Source: Hetaerina americana | Taxonomy: Eukaryota > Arthropoda > Insecta > Odonata > Calopterygidae | NCBI GenBank assembly: GCA_022747635.1 | Contig: JAKTNV010000001.1 | Coordinates: forward strand, 20,837,572 to 20,901,571 | Direction: 5' to 3' | Length of the DNA stretch: 64,000 bases | Part shown: piece by piece, positions 11,560-23,284 of the stretch | How the letters are laid out: each line of letters opens with the position of its first letter | Numbering within the stretch: the first letter of the stretch is position 1 | Position numbers and translations under genes: made by a program | The notes under the pieces: model-generated | Databases searched by the model: none | What the model was told of the DNA's origin: nothing | What the model saw: only the letters and a program-made list of their open reading frames with translations

Positions 11560-13370
11560 AATTATTTATTCAACTGATTAAACGTGGAAACGGTTAATAG
11601 ACAGGCTGCAATGTCCACATTCCGCTGAATTAACAATTGATTTATGTAAAATCGTGTACGCTGCCTATTGTTTAAACGTGCTGAAGCAAATTTATAGTGA
11701 AATCATAAAGATTGATTTTCCCTGCCGTTATCTGTCTTGAAGCGTAAGGATCGTCCCAAGGATACCAAAAACTTTCTCTTTTCGCCCCGAACAACCCGCG
11801 CGCGCTGGCCGCTCTATGCCATTGAGTCTCTCGAAAGTATAAGCGCATTATTAATATACGAAAGTATTAATATTTTACCTCACATTAGCATTACATCGTC
11901 AGGTATTTCTGCAGAAAAATGTGTGTCATTTTCCTCTTCGATGTGACACATTCACTTCCACTCTACTCGTTAGGGTTCGCGAGTTTCAGCTCGATTACTA
12001 TTTTAATATCCGTTTCTCTTTATTCATTTGTCTTTTCCCGTATTGTTGCCTTGCATCAAATGCCCGTTCCGTTTGACTCCCAGGATCGTCCTTTCCCGAC
12101 CTTGAAGCAACCTAATTTGACCTTCAGGCAACCTTCGGCGACCCTCGGTACCCCGGATTCCCCACTCCACGACCTTGAACAGCCTGATTCCTCGCTTCTG
12201 ACCACGTTTTTAAGCAAAAAATCACTTTTGATCTTAAGCTCAGCGGAAGCGTCGAGTCAGAATCTCATTGAAACGCCTTTTTCTGGCTTATTTATTCTTG
12301 GAAACTTTTCCAAAATGTATGAAAGTAAATACTCATTGTATAAGGTACATGTAAGGAACTTTTTAGGGGCTGTTAGGGCTCCCTTCTGTGAAATAATAAT
12401 ATTTTTTCGAAAAAAAACGTCCAACTACGCGATTTTATAGAACAAGAACCGCACTGCTCTGGCATAATATATGTTGATTTGAAAATTATGAATTTCCTAA
12501 GGCACAAATGGCTTTTAAGATTTAAAGTTATAAAATTAAAATAGATAACATTCGTGAATTTTCATACTGCAGTAAACCATCTTCTCAACCGATTATTTTT
12601 TTTATAATTTAAATTCTAGCAATTTTTAAATGAAACAAATTTGAGTTTTCTCTCCACAAGAGTAGATTTTCTTAATTATTTTGAATTGATTGATACTATA
12701 TTTTGTCTTTTAGTGTTAATTATTTTAATGCATGCTTGACTTTTGTTTACGCCACCAGTTCATTACTTTAAGTTTTGCTTAATGATTTACAATTCACCAT
12801 AATAATAATATTTTTGAATTGCCAAGAATATTTACTCTGTAAAATGTTTACTTGTTATTATCGTTAAAATGATGACTCTGACATTGTTTTAGCCTAAATA
12901 TCCCAAGTTTTCACAGGAATCAGAGGGTCTTTTAAATACCAATTTTATGGTTCATCCTTTGGTCACATTTCATTACATGGTGTTGTAAACTTAACAGTGA
13001 AAATGCATGAAGTACTTTTAAGAATTTTATTCATGGGAGACTTTTTCCTGGAAAGAACTTTCAGGGTTCCTTCCATCATAATAGAACAGGTTAATTTTCT
13101 CAGTCTTTAGTGGATATATTGGAGTGTGTTGGAGGAAACTGCTCAAACAAAACATGGATACCTCATGTTCTCCAGGAGCATCAGATAACAGTTGCATCCA
13201 GGGGCTTCGGTGTATGGCATACCTTGCAAAACAGTTACTTCTTCAATCCCTTCAAGGAAGGAAAAGGTCTGTGACAGGATCTGTTCCAGAGTAATTAAAT
13301 GACTTCTTGGGTATTACTAATAGAGATTTTATTTCAGTGCTCATTTAAGTACATTTTTTATTACAAAACC
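11560..13370 (+). repeat. Segmental duplication block P, right copy
   Basis: Reverse-complement partner of 4050-5910. Conserved open frames: 69 codons (11737-11946) and 173 codons (11919-12440), overlapping in the same way as in the left arm. The longer frame matches the left arm's 143-codon frame at most positions up to YSLYK and then extends. Homology continues through 13020-13340. The two copies read outward from the centre at about 8.7 kb. No known domain; conservation could reflect recency of duplication rather than selection. Confidence 0.75.
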
Positions 13371-13920
13371 ATACATATTTGAGACAAGGATAAATTATCA
13401 TCCAGCAAAAGCACAGTACAATGGATCTAGAATCACATGCATTAATATTTTATAGGATATGCTCAGTAGAGCACTTTATTATCACTGCATAATTCTGATG
13501 AAATTCTCCTGCTTCTATTGTCAAGGTATTGCATGGTACTCAAATACAGGAGCATACATAATAACATACATAATAACCTGCATCTTCAAAATGCTTACAT
13601 TATTGAAAATATGCATTAAAAAAGAACATTTCCTGTTCACATAAATCTACTTCATTTCAAGAAAGGTATTAAAATGTGCTTTCAAGCTTTTCAAATGTCT
13701 TAAAGCAGAAATGTATGTTATGCCAAGCACTCCACTCAAATCCAGTAAGCTGACACATAATTGATCTACATGTAGAGACAACTTTTCATTGTTCTTTTGA
13801 AAAATGTGTCTGGCATTATGTTTGATCTATATACTAGAATGTACACACATGAGTTGCCACTTTCATTGTAATTAGGTAAAATTCTTTAAAAATTGCTGGT
13901 CCATTGGTATTAACTACCTT
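13370..13920. other. Between blocks P and Q, no gene seen
   Basis: AT-rich. Does not align clearly with the corresponding left-arm stretch (3240-4050), where a SINE sits, so one arm has gained or lost sequence. A 61-codon frame at 13459-13644 is unremarkable. Confidence 0.4.
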
Positions 13921-15870
13921 CTGATTACCTCAGCCGATGACTTAATCTTCCACAGCTATTGTTGCAAGAGATAAATGAAGAGGTTTGTGCTGGTGGCCAA
14001 AGAAGCAGAAATAATGTAGCTTTTTAAAATTTAATTGTGAAAATGCTTGTGGGTAATTTGGTCGAATGTGAGAATATGAGACATACTACTATGGAAAGTA
14101 TTATTCCTTTCATTGAATTAAATTTGTGGGAGCGCACACTATACATATAAGAAATTTTTCCTCAAAGAAATTGCCTCATCAACTCTTACATAGTAATGTT
14201 TCCCATCCTTTTTTCAGGGATAACTAGTCAATACTATATTTGTATCTTCGCAGGAATCTATAATTCTGGGAAGTAACAATATGAAAGGTAAGCGTGTTAA
14301 AATAAGTAGAATTAGAATGCAAACAGGGAATTAATACATTAAGTGAAGAAGAACACTCTGGCACAACAGATGATCAACTAAGATAGAGGAAGGTGAAATG
14401 TAAAGAATATATGGGCAGAATAAACATAATTGTGTGGCCAAAGTATGTGTAATTGAGTATATTGTAAGGGAGGGTATAGTTTAAATTATGCGTGGCAAAG
14501 TTAGATTGTAAATTTTAAAGGCATTTCTAACACAGAGCAAATTAACTCTGGCCTGAATGAAATTATGCATTCTGTTTTCCGAAATTCATTCAGGATTTCT
14601 TATCAGGATGGCCTATGGGAATTAATACAGATACAAGTGTTTCTTGGGCATGCATATAGGGTTCTGTCAAATGTCAACTATGAAAATGGACAGAAATTAT
14701 CCTTGAACTATCCCTGAAACTGCAAAATAATATGTTAGCCTTACTGGTAAATCCAAAGCATTCAACTGGGTTCAATTATTTATATGAACTTCAGTTATAA
14801 TAGCACTTACTTTTAGATATGCAATTATACTTCTTTTTAAATAAAAATTATGAGCACACAAATAATTCTTCTTTTTTTAAAAATAAATCGTGTTGACTAA
14901 CATTAATAGTTTCCTCCATATGAATTCTGACCACAGTTCTGAAGAAAATTTATGTAATATACGTATTTGTGAACTTCAATCTCAGGAAAACATCTTCGGG
15001 ATTATTAGTTCCAAGATACACAATGCAGATGAGAGGCCATAAATACAGGGCAAGCATTGGCCATGTAAGCCACTGGCTAATCGCACTACTGAGCAGGTGA
15101 AGCAAGTAAAGTAGTTGAATTGAAAAGTGATATCAATAACCAGCATATCAACTGTATGTATAATATCCTTAATCTTCATTAAATTACCAATAACAACAGC
15201 TGACAGCATACCTCTTCTTGTCGAGCATTGCATGAAAGGACTCCCATAATGGTTAAATCCATTAAATTTTAGGTACCTACCTATAAAAATAAAAAATATA
15301 ATTTTAATGAAGAAGGAAAAGATAAACCTGGAATATAATATAAAAATGCATTTTGAAAGAATACAACTTGCTTCTCAAGTATTCTTTCCATGTAATCAAC
15401 ATTATGTGTTCATTTGAGTCAGTATAAATTTATGTGAGAACCTTTAATTCCCTCCCTTTCGGCTACAAACTTGATATAGTGCAATGTCCTGAATACTCTA
15501 ATACTATCCAAAGGTACCCAGGTTGGAGAAATGGAAATTCAGATAAAATCCCACCTTGCTTTAGGAACTTTTATTTCTTAACATTAAAAAAATTACGAGC
15601 ATGAAAATATTATTTTATTTTTAAAATAAATTTTTGATGAACTATTCCCCAGATGAAAAGTCTGCATTTTTTTAGATAAATGCATGTAAAATAGTTGTGA
15701 AGAATAGAATCTTAATCCAGAAAAGGTAAGCCAGACATGCCAGATAAATTGTAGGGTAACAGATAGACAAAAGGTACTCCACAAAGAATTTCTATTCCTC
15801 ATTGAGGTGGACACAAAGGCCTCTCAACCCCCGTGAGATGGCAACTCAAAGATTGAAAAAGATTATAGTG
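13920..15870 (+). repeat. Block Q, first tandem unit
   Basis: Aligns with 16030-18250 (tandem partner, offset about 2.1-2.4 kb) and, in its 14190-15260 part, with the inverted left copy at 2110-3240. It starts near GATTACCTCAGCCGATGAC and ends near CCCGTGAGATGGCAACTCAA. The NGHKIALEP-like segment near 14670 is degraded here. Non-coding as far as can be read. Confidence 0.75.
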
Positions 15871-16029
15871 ATTATTTGATAATGAATTCTAGCATATGCG
15901 AGACTCCATCAATAGGGATGGTCCTGGCAGTCAGGGAGGCAGGCCCTCCCCAGTCAAAATGACAGGAAATCCTTCCTTAGCTAATTTGGAACTGGAATTA
16001 ACAGCAATCAGGAAAAAAGGCAGCTTATG

Positions 16030-18250
16030 ACCTTTTTTGATTGCCTCAGCTGATGGCTAGATGATAAGGGATAGGTGGAAGAAGGGACCATTAAGTCTCA
16101 TTCTCGACCCAATAAAGTCATTTAATAATATAAAAATAAATGTATGACAGATTCTTCTGCCACTATGGTTTCAAGAGATGAATGAAAAGATGTGCGCTGG
16201 TGGTTAGAAAAGCAGAAATAACATACCTTTTTAGTATTTAAAAGTGAAAATGCTTGTTGTTTATTTGCTAGGATGTGAGGAATGAGATATAATAGCTTAG
16301 AATATGATATTCCATTGGTTGATTTAATATTTGTGTAAATACATATCAAAGAAATGTTTTGCCTCTCCAACATTTACATTATGATTTTCTCCATCCTTTT
16401 TTCAGGGAGAAATACACAAGAATGAATTTGTAAGTGCACCTGAATGGGTGAGTGTGGGAAGTAACAATATGAAAGGCAAACACATGAAGAGGAAGTAGAT
16501 TTAGAAAATAAAAAAGGAAAGAAATACATTGAGTGAGGATAAAGATTCTGGCATGGAAGATGATCAACTAAGAATAAGAAAGGTGAAATCCATGCGGATG
16601 AAAACAACATTAATATGCTGCATGATAATATGTATATGAGCATTCCTTAAGGAATGGTAACATCACAATTATACATGGAAATCGTAGGGTTGTAAATTTT
16701 ATAGATATTTTTAACGCAGAGAAAATTAACTCTGGTAACTCTGAATGAAGTTATGTATTATGTTCTCCAGTGGTAAAATTTATTCAGGTTTTCTTATCAG
16801 GATGGCCCATGGCTATGAATACAAATACATGCATGTAGGATTCTCTGCTTTGAGGAAATTGTAAAATAATAATAAATCTTAAAATAGATGAAATGCAGTT
16901 GAAACAATTATAAAACTGATCACATGGTATTGTGGCTGATAAGTATGAGTGCAGAAAATTATAATTTAAAATTTTATCATGGCTTAGTATGGCATTTAGT
17001 ACAATTTGGCATTTAAAAATATAAACTATGTAAATGGACATAAAATTGCGCTTGAGCCATGACTGATACTGTGAGATATTATATTAGTCTTAATGGCAAA
17101 TCTAAAGAATTCAACTGGATTATATAAAAGTTTTAGTTATAATGTCACTTAGTTTTAGATATCCATGTACATATATTTCTTTATCAATAATAAATTGTAA
17201 CCACACAAATAATTCTTTTATTTGAAAAATAAACTGTGTTGACTAACATTAAAAGTTTCTTCTATATGAATACAGGCAACATTTATTAAAAAAATTTATG
17301 CAACATATTTGTTAACTTAACTGTCAGGAAAAAATCTTTTGGGGCATTAGAGCCAGGTTGTATGACACAGATGAGGGGCAATAAATGCAGGGCAAGCATT
17401 GGGCATCTAAGTCATGGGCCAATTGCACTATTGAGCAGGAAAAGCAAGTAAAATAGTTGAATTGAGAAATTTTTTCAAATAACAAGCACATACACTGAAT
17501 GAATGTGTTTGTATAATCATCCTTAATGGTCATTTAATTACCAATAATACCAGGTAACAGCATACCTCTCCTTGTCCGACATGTCATGTAAGAACTATGG
17601 TGGTGTCCGTTGCCTTTTAGTGGTGCCTTTCGTAAAGAGTAGGCTAATACCGACACCGGGTTTCTCTTCATCCTTCATCCTTTCCTGTCCATCCCCTATG
17701 GTGCAAATGACCTCAGCAGTCTGTCGCCTCGCCTAAATACTACTACTACCAATAAAAAATTTTAAAATTATTTTTAGTGAAGAAGGGAAAGGGAATATGA
17801 TCTGAATATTCAATTCCTATAATCAACATAAGTTTGTGTGAGCCTTCAATTCCATCCATTTTGCCTACAAACTTGATATATTAGAATGCCTTCCTTGTTC
17901 TTATGACTTTATACATCTACTGATAGAAGAAATGGAATTTCAGTTAAAATCGCATATTGTTTAAGGTGATTATATTTTTCTAACAATAAAAAAATTACAA
18001 GCAAGAAAATATCTTGTTCTTTTATTTTAAAAATATATTTTTGATGAAATATTCTCCAAAGGAAAAGCCTGAATTTTCTAAAACCAATTACATATTACAG
18101 TTGTGAAGAGAAAACTTACTATTGAAGATCACCCATGCTAGATGAATCGAAGGGTAGCAGATAGAAAAAAAGTACTCAATGAAGAATCTCTATTCCTCAT
18201 TTAGGTGGCCATAAAGGCCTCTTAACCGCTGTGAGATGGTAGCATAAAGT
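16030..18250 (+). repeat. Block Q, second tandem unit
   Basis: Same order of landmarks as the first unit. It is longer because a 3' piece of SINE2 is inserted at 17585-17757 and because of small insertions around 16800-16900. Minus-strand frames of 60-90 codons here overlap frames in the left copy, but stops differ among copies. The unit ends close to another SINE2 piece (18262-18480). Confidence 0.75.
17585..17757 (+). mobile_element. SINE2, 3' half
   Basis: Contains GTAAAGAGTAGGCTAATACC, CGACACCGGGTTTCTCTTC, GGTGCAAATGACCTCAGCAG and an ACT-repeat tail (ACTACTACTACC). The same 3' half occurs in reverse at 50.99-51.2 kb. It is absent from the equivalent place in the first Q unit (near 15240), so it inserted after the tandem duplication or was lost there. 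5' truncated. Confidence 0.65.
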
Positions 18251-18261
18251 AGTCAAGAAAG

Positions 18262-18480
18262 GAGGCAGGAGATTATCTTTTTTGGTTTCCTGACCAAAAG
18301 CACCAAAAGGTCAGAAAATATAATATCCCATCTAAAGGATGACGAACTCCACTTAAAGTGCTCTCCGCATGGCATCTTTAGAAGGGATACCACTGGAAAA
18401 CTTTTGCCACCTCTGGGATTCATGTCTGGACCATCAGGGTGGGAAGACAGTACACTATCCAACTTGAATATCTCCATCTC
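18262..18480 (-). mobile_element. SINE2, 5' half
   Basis: On the minus strand: a tRNA-like head with CACCCTGATGGTCC and a degenerate B box (CATGAATCCCAG), then GGAGAGCACTTTAAGTGGAG, which aligns with the head and body of the SINE2 at 51.0-51.4 kb. The 3' half is missing or unreadable. Confidence 0.5.
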
Positions 18481-18489
18481 CAAGTATGA

Positions 18490-18845
18490 TGTTTGGATCA
18501 TTAAAACACATCTATAATCTAAAAATAATATTTGTTTTCTCTCTAATATTATAGCTAAATTCATAAATATTTAATGTAACATATTTTTATATTTTAAATA
18601 TTATCAGTATGCTAGTGCAAGTTAGCAATGTATTATCGCTACAATGCGCAATAAAATATCTCTTCAACCTTTTCCTTCGCATATTTACCAAATACCTGTC
18701 TGAAGGATTTCAGTAAACCATTTATGGCATAAGTTCAATTCCCTCTTTCCGTGATTTTCCAAACTCAACGCCATGATATCGTGTAGTGGGAGAGATTTCG
18801 TGCATCATCATACCAAATTTATGAATTTTGATTAAAAAGAAAAAT
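18490..18845. other. No recognised feature
   Basis: AT-rich sequence between SINE2 and the tRNA. Nothing supported except the T-run terminator of the minus-strand tRNA at its right end. Confidence 0.4.
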
Positions 18846-18918
18846 TACCCCTGGGGGGACTCGAACCCCCTATCCCCGGTTTAGGAGACCAATGCCTTAT
18901 CCATTAGGCCACAGGGGC
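18846..18918 (-). tRNA. tRNA-Arg (anticodon CCT)
   Basis: A 73-nt cloverleaf on the minus strand starting GCCCCTGTGGCCTAATGG. The 7-bp acceptor (GCCCCTG with CAGGGGT) has a G-U first pair and discriminator A. The anticodon loop is CTCCTAA (anticodon CCT, reads AGG), and the B box GGTTCGAGTCC is intact. A T5 Pol III terminator follows a few bases after the 3' end. It differs from the plus copies by a T for C in the anticodon stem (G-U pair kept) and one variable-region base. Confidence 0.97.
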
Positions 18919-18919
18919 T

Positions 18920-20225
18920 TGGTGAGCTTTCACAACAGTGCAATTACAAGTTTAAAATGCAGAGTAAGAAAGAATGAGGAATGCTGTAAATTGGACTTGA
19001 ACATTGCGACCTATTTGCGCCCCTCTTCATAATTCATCTGAGTGATCCAATAGCTCATTTAATATCGAGTGACTGAGCTCTCGGGAATTACTCCCATCTT
19101 TCTATTCCTACCTTCGGTTAACTCTTGAGAATGTCACTACCAAAAGTGTCCACCCTTTTGGCGCAGAGAGGTTTTCATCAAATCTTCTACGGCGCACGGC
19201 CCCCTTCGGCAAATCGCTCCGTCCTGTGATCCCCACTCCTAGAGAAAGTCATCACTCAGACGGCGGTAATATATACACGTTCCCCACTTTAGTCGGCAAC
19301 TGGCGGAACTGCGCTGCACCCTGATGTAAATGTTTTTTCTCTGCTTATATAAGCTATACCAATACATATATGAATTTGACGTGATCACGTGCAACACATG
19401 ATTCATTCATAGTAATCGGTGTCAACAACACGTTTCCTTAATTGGCACTTGCATTGTAGCAGACTGTATTAAACTGTAGCAGACACATACTGGTCAGATT
19501 TATAATTAAATATAAGGTAAAATAGTCGTTGGGATTTTTATTGACAAAAAAGCCCTTATGTATTATATTACTTGTTACTAAAAAGAGAGAATGATTCAGA
19601 AACCAGGTCGGAATTGTAATAGACGATTCTGAAAAAAATACAATGACATTAATCATTTAAATATTCCAAAAGAATTATTAAAAGCAAATGCATAAACCCG
19701 AATGGGTTTATACATTAGAAAAAACGGCACGTGAGTCAGCGATCTGGGCAATAAATGTTAACTATCACCTAAAGAATTTTCTGCGTGGTTCTGCGTTCTA
19801 TACACACTGCCGTGAATTAGTTTTACCAAAAATGTACAAATAATTCTCATGGTGGCGTTCATATACTCACACATCTTTAACTGTTGCACTGAAAACCTTC
19901 GTAACATTTTTGATTCTAGCTGGATTGTTTGGGATCCACGTTTTACATTCAAAATGTCTCTTGTGCAATTTCTCCCACTAATGTTTAATTATATTGTGTG
20001 AAAGGGACCTAAGCACTCTAAAACAGAGGGGTGATCAATAATTTGGTACCCCAAACACTTCTTAGTTTTCTTCCCTGTAATATAAATCCTTTTTATATTT
20101 TCTGGTTTGGTGTTCCTGAAATTATGTAGTTATTTGTAACAGTTCAGTCTCGGTGAGATAAGAAACAATAGCACTTGCAACTTGCCTTCACGGTTGTAAG
20201 TTCCTGGACAAAAACGGACATTCAA
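18920..20225. other. Between tRNA genes, no gene supported
   Basis: The stretch at 19000-19330 is more GC-rich and holds TATATACACG, but no convincing frame follows. Short frames of 60-70 codons on the minus strand (19438-19952) have no recognisable domain. Confidence 0.4.
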
Positions 20226-20298
20226 GCCCCTGTGGCCTAATGGATAAGGCATCGGTCTCCTAAACCGGGGATTGGGGGTTCGAGTCCCCCCAGGGGTA
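20226..20298 (+). tRNA. tRNA-Arg (anticodon CCT)
   Basis: A 73-nt cloverleaf: acceptor GCCCCTG/CAGGGGT, D arm GGCC..GGC, anticodon loop CTCCTAA, T arm GGGGG TTCGAGT CCCCC, discriminator A. Pol III terminator TTTTTT at 20302-20307. About 200 bp downstream are duplicated after the third gene (21.5 kb). Confidence 0.98.
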
Positions 20299-20299
20299 A

Positions 20300-20470
20300 T
20301 ATTTTTTGCACATACCACGAGTCACGACATCTGAGTAAAGATAGAACCACATTTGTGTGAAAAGTAATCGACTGATGGCATTAAAAGTTTGCATTTACAA
20401 AATTGCAACATATTTCGCCGATGGCAACAATTGAGTCAGAATTTGTTTATTTTTTCGTTGTCGTGACGAA
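20300..20470 (+). repeat. Duplicated tRNA downstream flank, copy 1
   Basis: Aligns with 21505-21640: shared words include GAGTAAAGA.AGAACCACAT, GTGAAAAGTAATC, ACTGATGGCATT and CATATTTCGCCGA. It shows that the tRNA was copied with genomic flank, not through RNA. Confidence 0.8.
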
Positions 20471-20474
20471 AATG

Positions 20475-20720
20475 TACGTCACTGAAAAGAACCAATCATG
20501 AACTACCATGCTTTGATATTGGAACAGTTGTTTCGCTTCGACCGGGCATCAATTCCGATTGGCCAATTGCTTTCAATATACGTACATCCAATATATTTTC
20601 GAGTGGAGTTTTCAACAAGAAAGACGATGGAAAATGAACCACCCGAGTCGATTGGATTAGAACACGGCCGCTGTCATGACTTTATTGCTATTAAAGTTTC
20701 TTGCACACTATTTCCTGAGC
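20475..20720 (+). repeat. Module shared with 35.48-35.74 kb
   Basis: Contains GATGGAAAATGAACC and aligns over about 200 bp with the reverse complement of 35480-35740 (AGAACCA.TCATG, GGAACAGTTG, TTTTCGA, GGCCGC). A 104-codon frame (20498-20812) spans it, but the encoded proteins match only at MENEP. Possibly a short DNA-transposon-like repeat or a shared regulatory segment; not identified. Confidence 0.5.
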
Positions 20721-20814
20721 AAAACGTATCTGACGTATTTTTACGGAACGTTATCCAATTTCTCCAATTAACGATTCTAGGATACTTGCCGCGTATTCCA
20801 AATGTGACCTAACA

Positions 20815-21430
20815 AAAGCGGAACCACACCTCTCTCTTTCCTTTTCATTACATTCTCCCAAAACCCTTCTCATGAGATCTAGTTTCCATAAGGCTGATCA
20901 TCATATTCTTCTGACGGGTGTACCTCATGAAAGGTAAGTGTAAAACCTAAACAGCTGACTTGTTCTGAGGTTCATAACTCGATCGAACCAGCAACATAAT
21001 TTACGCCCTGTTTCTCTTTATTCTTCATTAATAAGTAGCCTCTGCATCCATTACCTTTCATTATTTATTCAGAACAGGTATTACTTGTCCGCCATATTCA
21101 AAAGCAAGCCTTTCAAGGAGTAGGTATATTAGATGGGTTCGAGGAATCGTCTTGAAGAAACTTATATTCATTCGATGAGTTGTACGAAAACGTAATGACA
21201 AAATGTGGGATGGGTGTCATTTTGCACATGCGAAACCTAAATCGGAATACGCAGCAAGTAAATTTGACACTTCGGAAAAGGATTCGATTAAGTAGATAGA
21301 AAAGATTCAAAGAAGTGTGTCACTAGATTTGCGAAGAAATTTTACGACAAGAAAGTGGCCTAACGAGGTAAATGAAGGACTTCGAGCAGGAAAAGAGAAG
21401 GCTAAGGCTTGCCTGATCTCCCTTCATCAA
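20815..21430. other. No recognised feature
   Basis: Mixed unique sequence up to the third tRNA gene. Short minus-strand frames only. Confidence 0.4.
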
Positions 21431-21503
21431 GCCCCTGTGGCCTAATGGATAAGGCATCGGTCTCCTAAACCGGGGATTGGGGGTTCGAGTCCCCCCAGGG
21501 GTT
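21431..21503 (+). tRNA. tRNA-Arg (anticodon CCT), unusual 3' base
   Basis: Identical over its body to the gene at 20226. The acceptor closes with T at 21502 and is followed directly by a T run, so the discriminator base would be T instead of the A seen in the other two copies, and the terminator abuts the gene. Possibly a weak or non-functional duplicate; the cloverleaf and both promoter boxes are otherwise intact. Confidence 0.93.
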
Positions 21504-21504
21504 T

Positions 21505-21640
21505 TTTTGTACATACTATGACTCACGACATTTGAGTAAAGAAAGAACCACATTAGCGTGAAAAGTAATCCACTGATGGCATTTGAGTTTATAAAATTGC
21601 AGCATATTTCGCCGACGGCACTGATGTAGATGTATCTGAT
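21505..21640 (+). repeat. Duplicated tRNA downstream flank, copy 2
   Basis: Partner of 20300-20470. Divergence by substitutions and small gaps indicates that the duplication is not very recent, although the tRNA bodies are identical. Confidence 0.8.
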
Positions 21641-21900
21641 TACGTAGTTACCGTAACGAAACGACGTCTTTCTTCGGCTCTCTTTCCATTCACATGTCCC
21701 TCCATTGTCATTTTAAGAAGCTTCTTGGGTCTCAAATAGATGTCTTTTCCCATTTTATTCTTTCTTTCTCAGTTATTTTCCAAAATATACCGAGTTAATT
21801 TATTTTCAATACTAATGCTCCCGTACAGTATAATATGGAAGTGTTCATGTACACCCAGAGTGTAAGTTTTACAATTATGCAAAGTTACAATCCAAACGTA
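21640..21900. other. No recognised feature
   Basis: AT-rich sequence leading into the Jockey-like element. No ORF1 (gag) of that element is visible here, so the element is 5' truncated or its leader starts in this stretch. Confidence 0.4.
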
Positions 21901-21959
21901 AGTTTCTTTGGAGGCTTTTTATTCTGTTTTAAGATTGTCGCTACGAGACATAAAAGGCA

Positions 21960-22996
21960 TTGTCTCTTTTTAAGGGCATCTCTTTTTTAAGAGCACAGCA
22001 AAAATTGGTCATTCGCCTGTGGAATGTTAACGGTGGGCTAGAACATAAAACGCCCGAGCTTCTTCACTTCCTCAGAAGGAACAAGGTGGACATATGTCTT
22101 CTATCAGAGACGCATCTAAAAACTGACGTTAGCTGGGAACTCCCCGGCTATAAAATAGGCGGAACGACCGAGCTCTTACACATGGACAAAAAGCTGCAGG
22201 AGGCGTAGCAATCATAGTACGAGAAGAGCTGACTACCACAGAATTGCCGATTTTAACCTTTAACAACCTAGAAAGCATAGGGCTGGAAATTTTAATGGAC
22301 AAAGGGAAGATAAAAATATCCTCCTGCTATCTCCCACCCAAAACAAATATGGTAAAACCAGAATTTGACGCCCTCTTAGACTCTGACGAACCAACAATTA
22401 TTGGTAGCGATTTTAACGCTAAACATTATGACTGGGACTGCCCGACAAGGAACGAAAACGGGAAACTTATCAAAAAATGGACAAATGATCTTAGAGCAAA
22501 AATAATAGCCCCAAACGAACCGACGAGGGTATATGGCAAGAACGTCATCGATTTCGCAATACTAAAAAATATAAGGAGCCCAGCGAAAGCCATTACCCAC
22601 AAAAACCTAACAAGCGACCACTACCCGGTATTAATAAGCATTGGGACTAAACCAATAATAAACCTGGACAGGACTAAACGACCCTCTTACGGGCTAGCAA
22701 ACTGGCAACTCTTCAGGGAAGTTATCGTAGACAGCCTAGAAAGAAGGTGCCACAGCCCGGACACGACTGAGACGATAGACGAGATGGTAGAAGTAATAAC
22801 AAATGCCATTGAGGAAGTCATAAAAAAAGGAATACCGGTGGCAAAGAAACGGCCGTATGATTATCTCAAGCTAAGCGACGAGGTAAAAATCCTCATCAAA
22901 GAAAGAAATGCGCTAAGAAGATCATACTATCGCTTAGGCACCCGAGAACTAAAAATAGGGTTCAAGATCATAACAAAAAAATCAGGACTTCAATAG
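21960..22996 (+). pseudogene. Jockey-like endonuclease domain
   Basis: First frame (21960-22208) has RLWNVNGGLEHK and ICLLSETHL, the Asn and Glu motifs of the exonuclease-endonuclease-phosphatase fold. After a frameshift near 22195, frame 22244-22996 gives CYLPPKT, the catalytic-type GSDFNAKHYDWDC (near 22405) and SDHYPVLIS with the final Asp-His pair. The tail runs into the linker before the reverse transcriptase. The fold normally nicks genomic target DNA. Motif residues are all present; the lesion is the frameshift. Confidence 0.88.
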
Positions 22997-23022
22997 AGGA
23001 ATCAAGGACTGCTAAATTTAAT

Positions 23023-23283
23023 CAGCAACTAAAAAACCATAAACACAGTAATCAACCCGAAGGTCGGTTTAGTAGGTGATGGTAGAGATCACCCAGTACT
23101 AAGCCCTATACGGCGTGTGAAAATTCACACATCAGGGTAGGGGTGCCAGTTCCTTTCCCTGTGCCGGTTATGGTTTCCCAGGAAGACCTGGTACCTGAAA
23201 AATCACTTTAGCTTGGGTGGAGCTGCAGGTGCCCAGAGTGCCTTGCCCGAGAATCGAACCCGGGACCCTCCGGTCAGCAGCTA
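23023..23283. repeat. Imperfect target-site duplication around SINE1
   Basis: CAGCAACTA at 23023-23031 and CAGCAGCTA at 23275-23283 bracket the SINE, with one mismatch. Removing the SINE and one copy restores a continuous LINE reading (FNQQLAELNK). Confidence 0.7.
23032..23274 (-). mobile_element. SINE1, minus strand, 5' truncated
   Basis: Reverse orientation: the 3' end (TTTATGG complement, then GATTACTGTG) is at the left and the tRNA-like head at the right. The B box is intact (reverse of GAATCGAACC, 23251-23260), but the A box is cut off at CTGCTGACC. It is inserted in the Jockey-like LINE, so it is younger than that element. Confidence 0.88.
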
Positions 23284-23284
23284 G

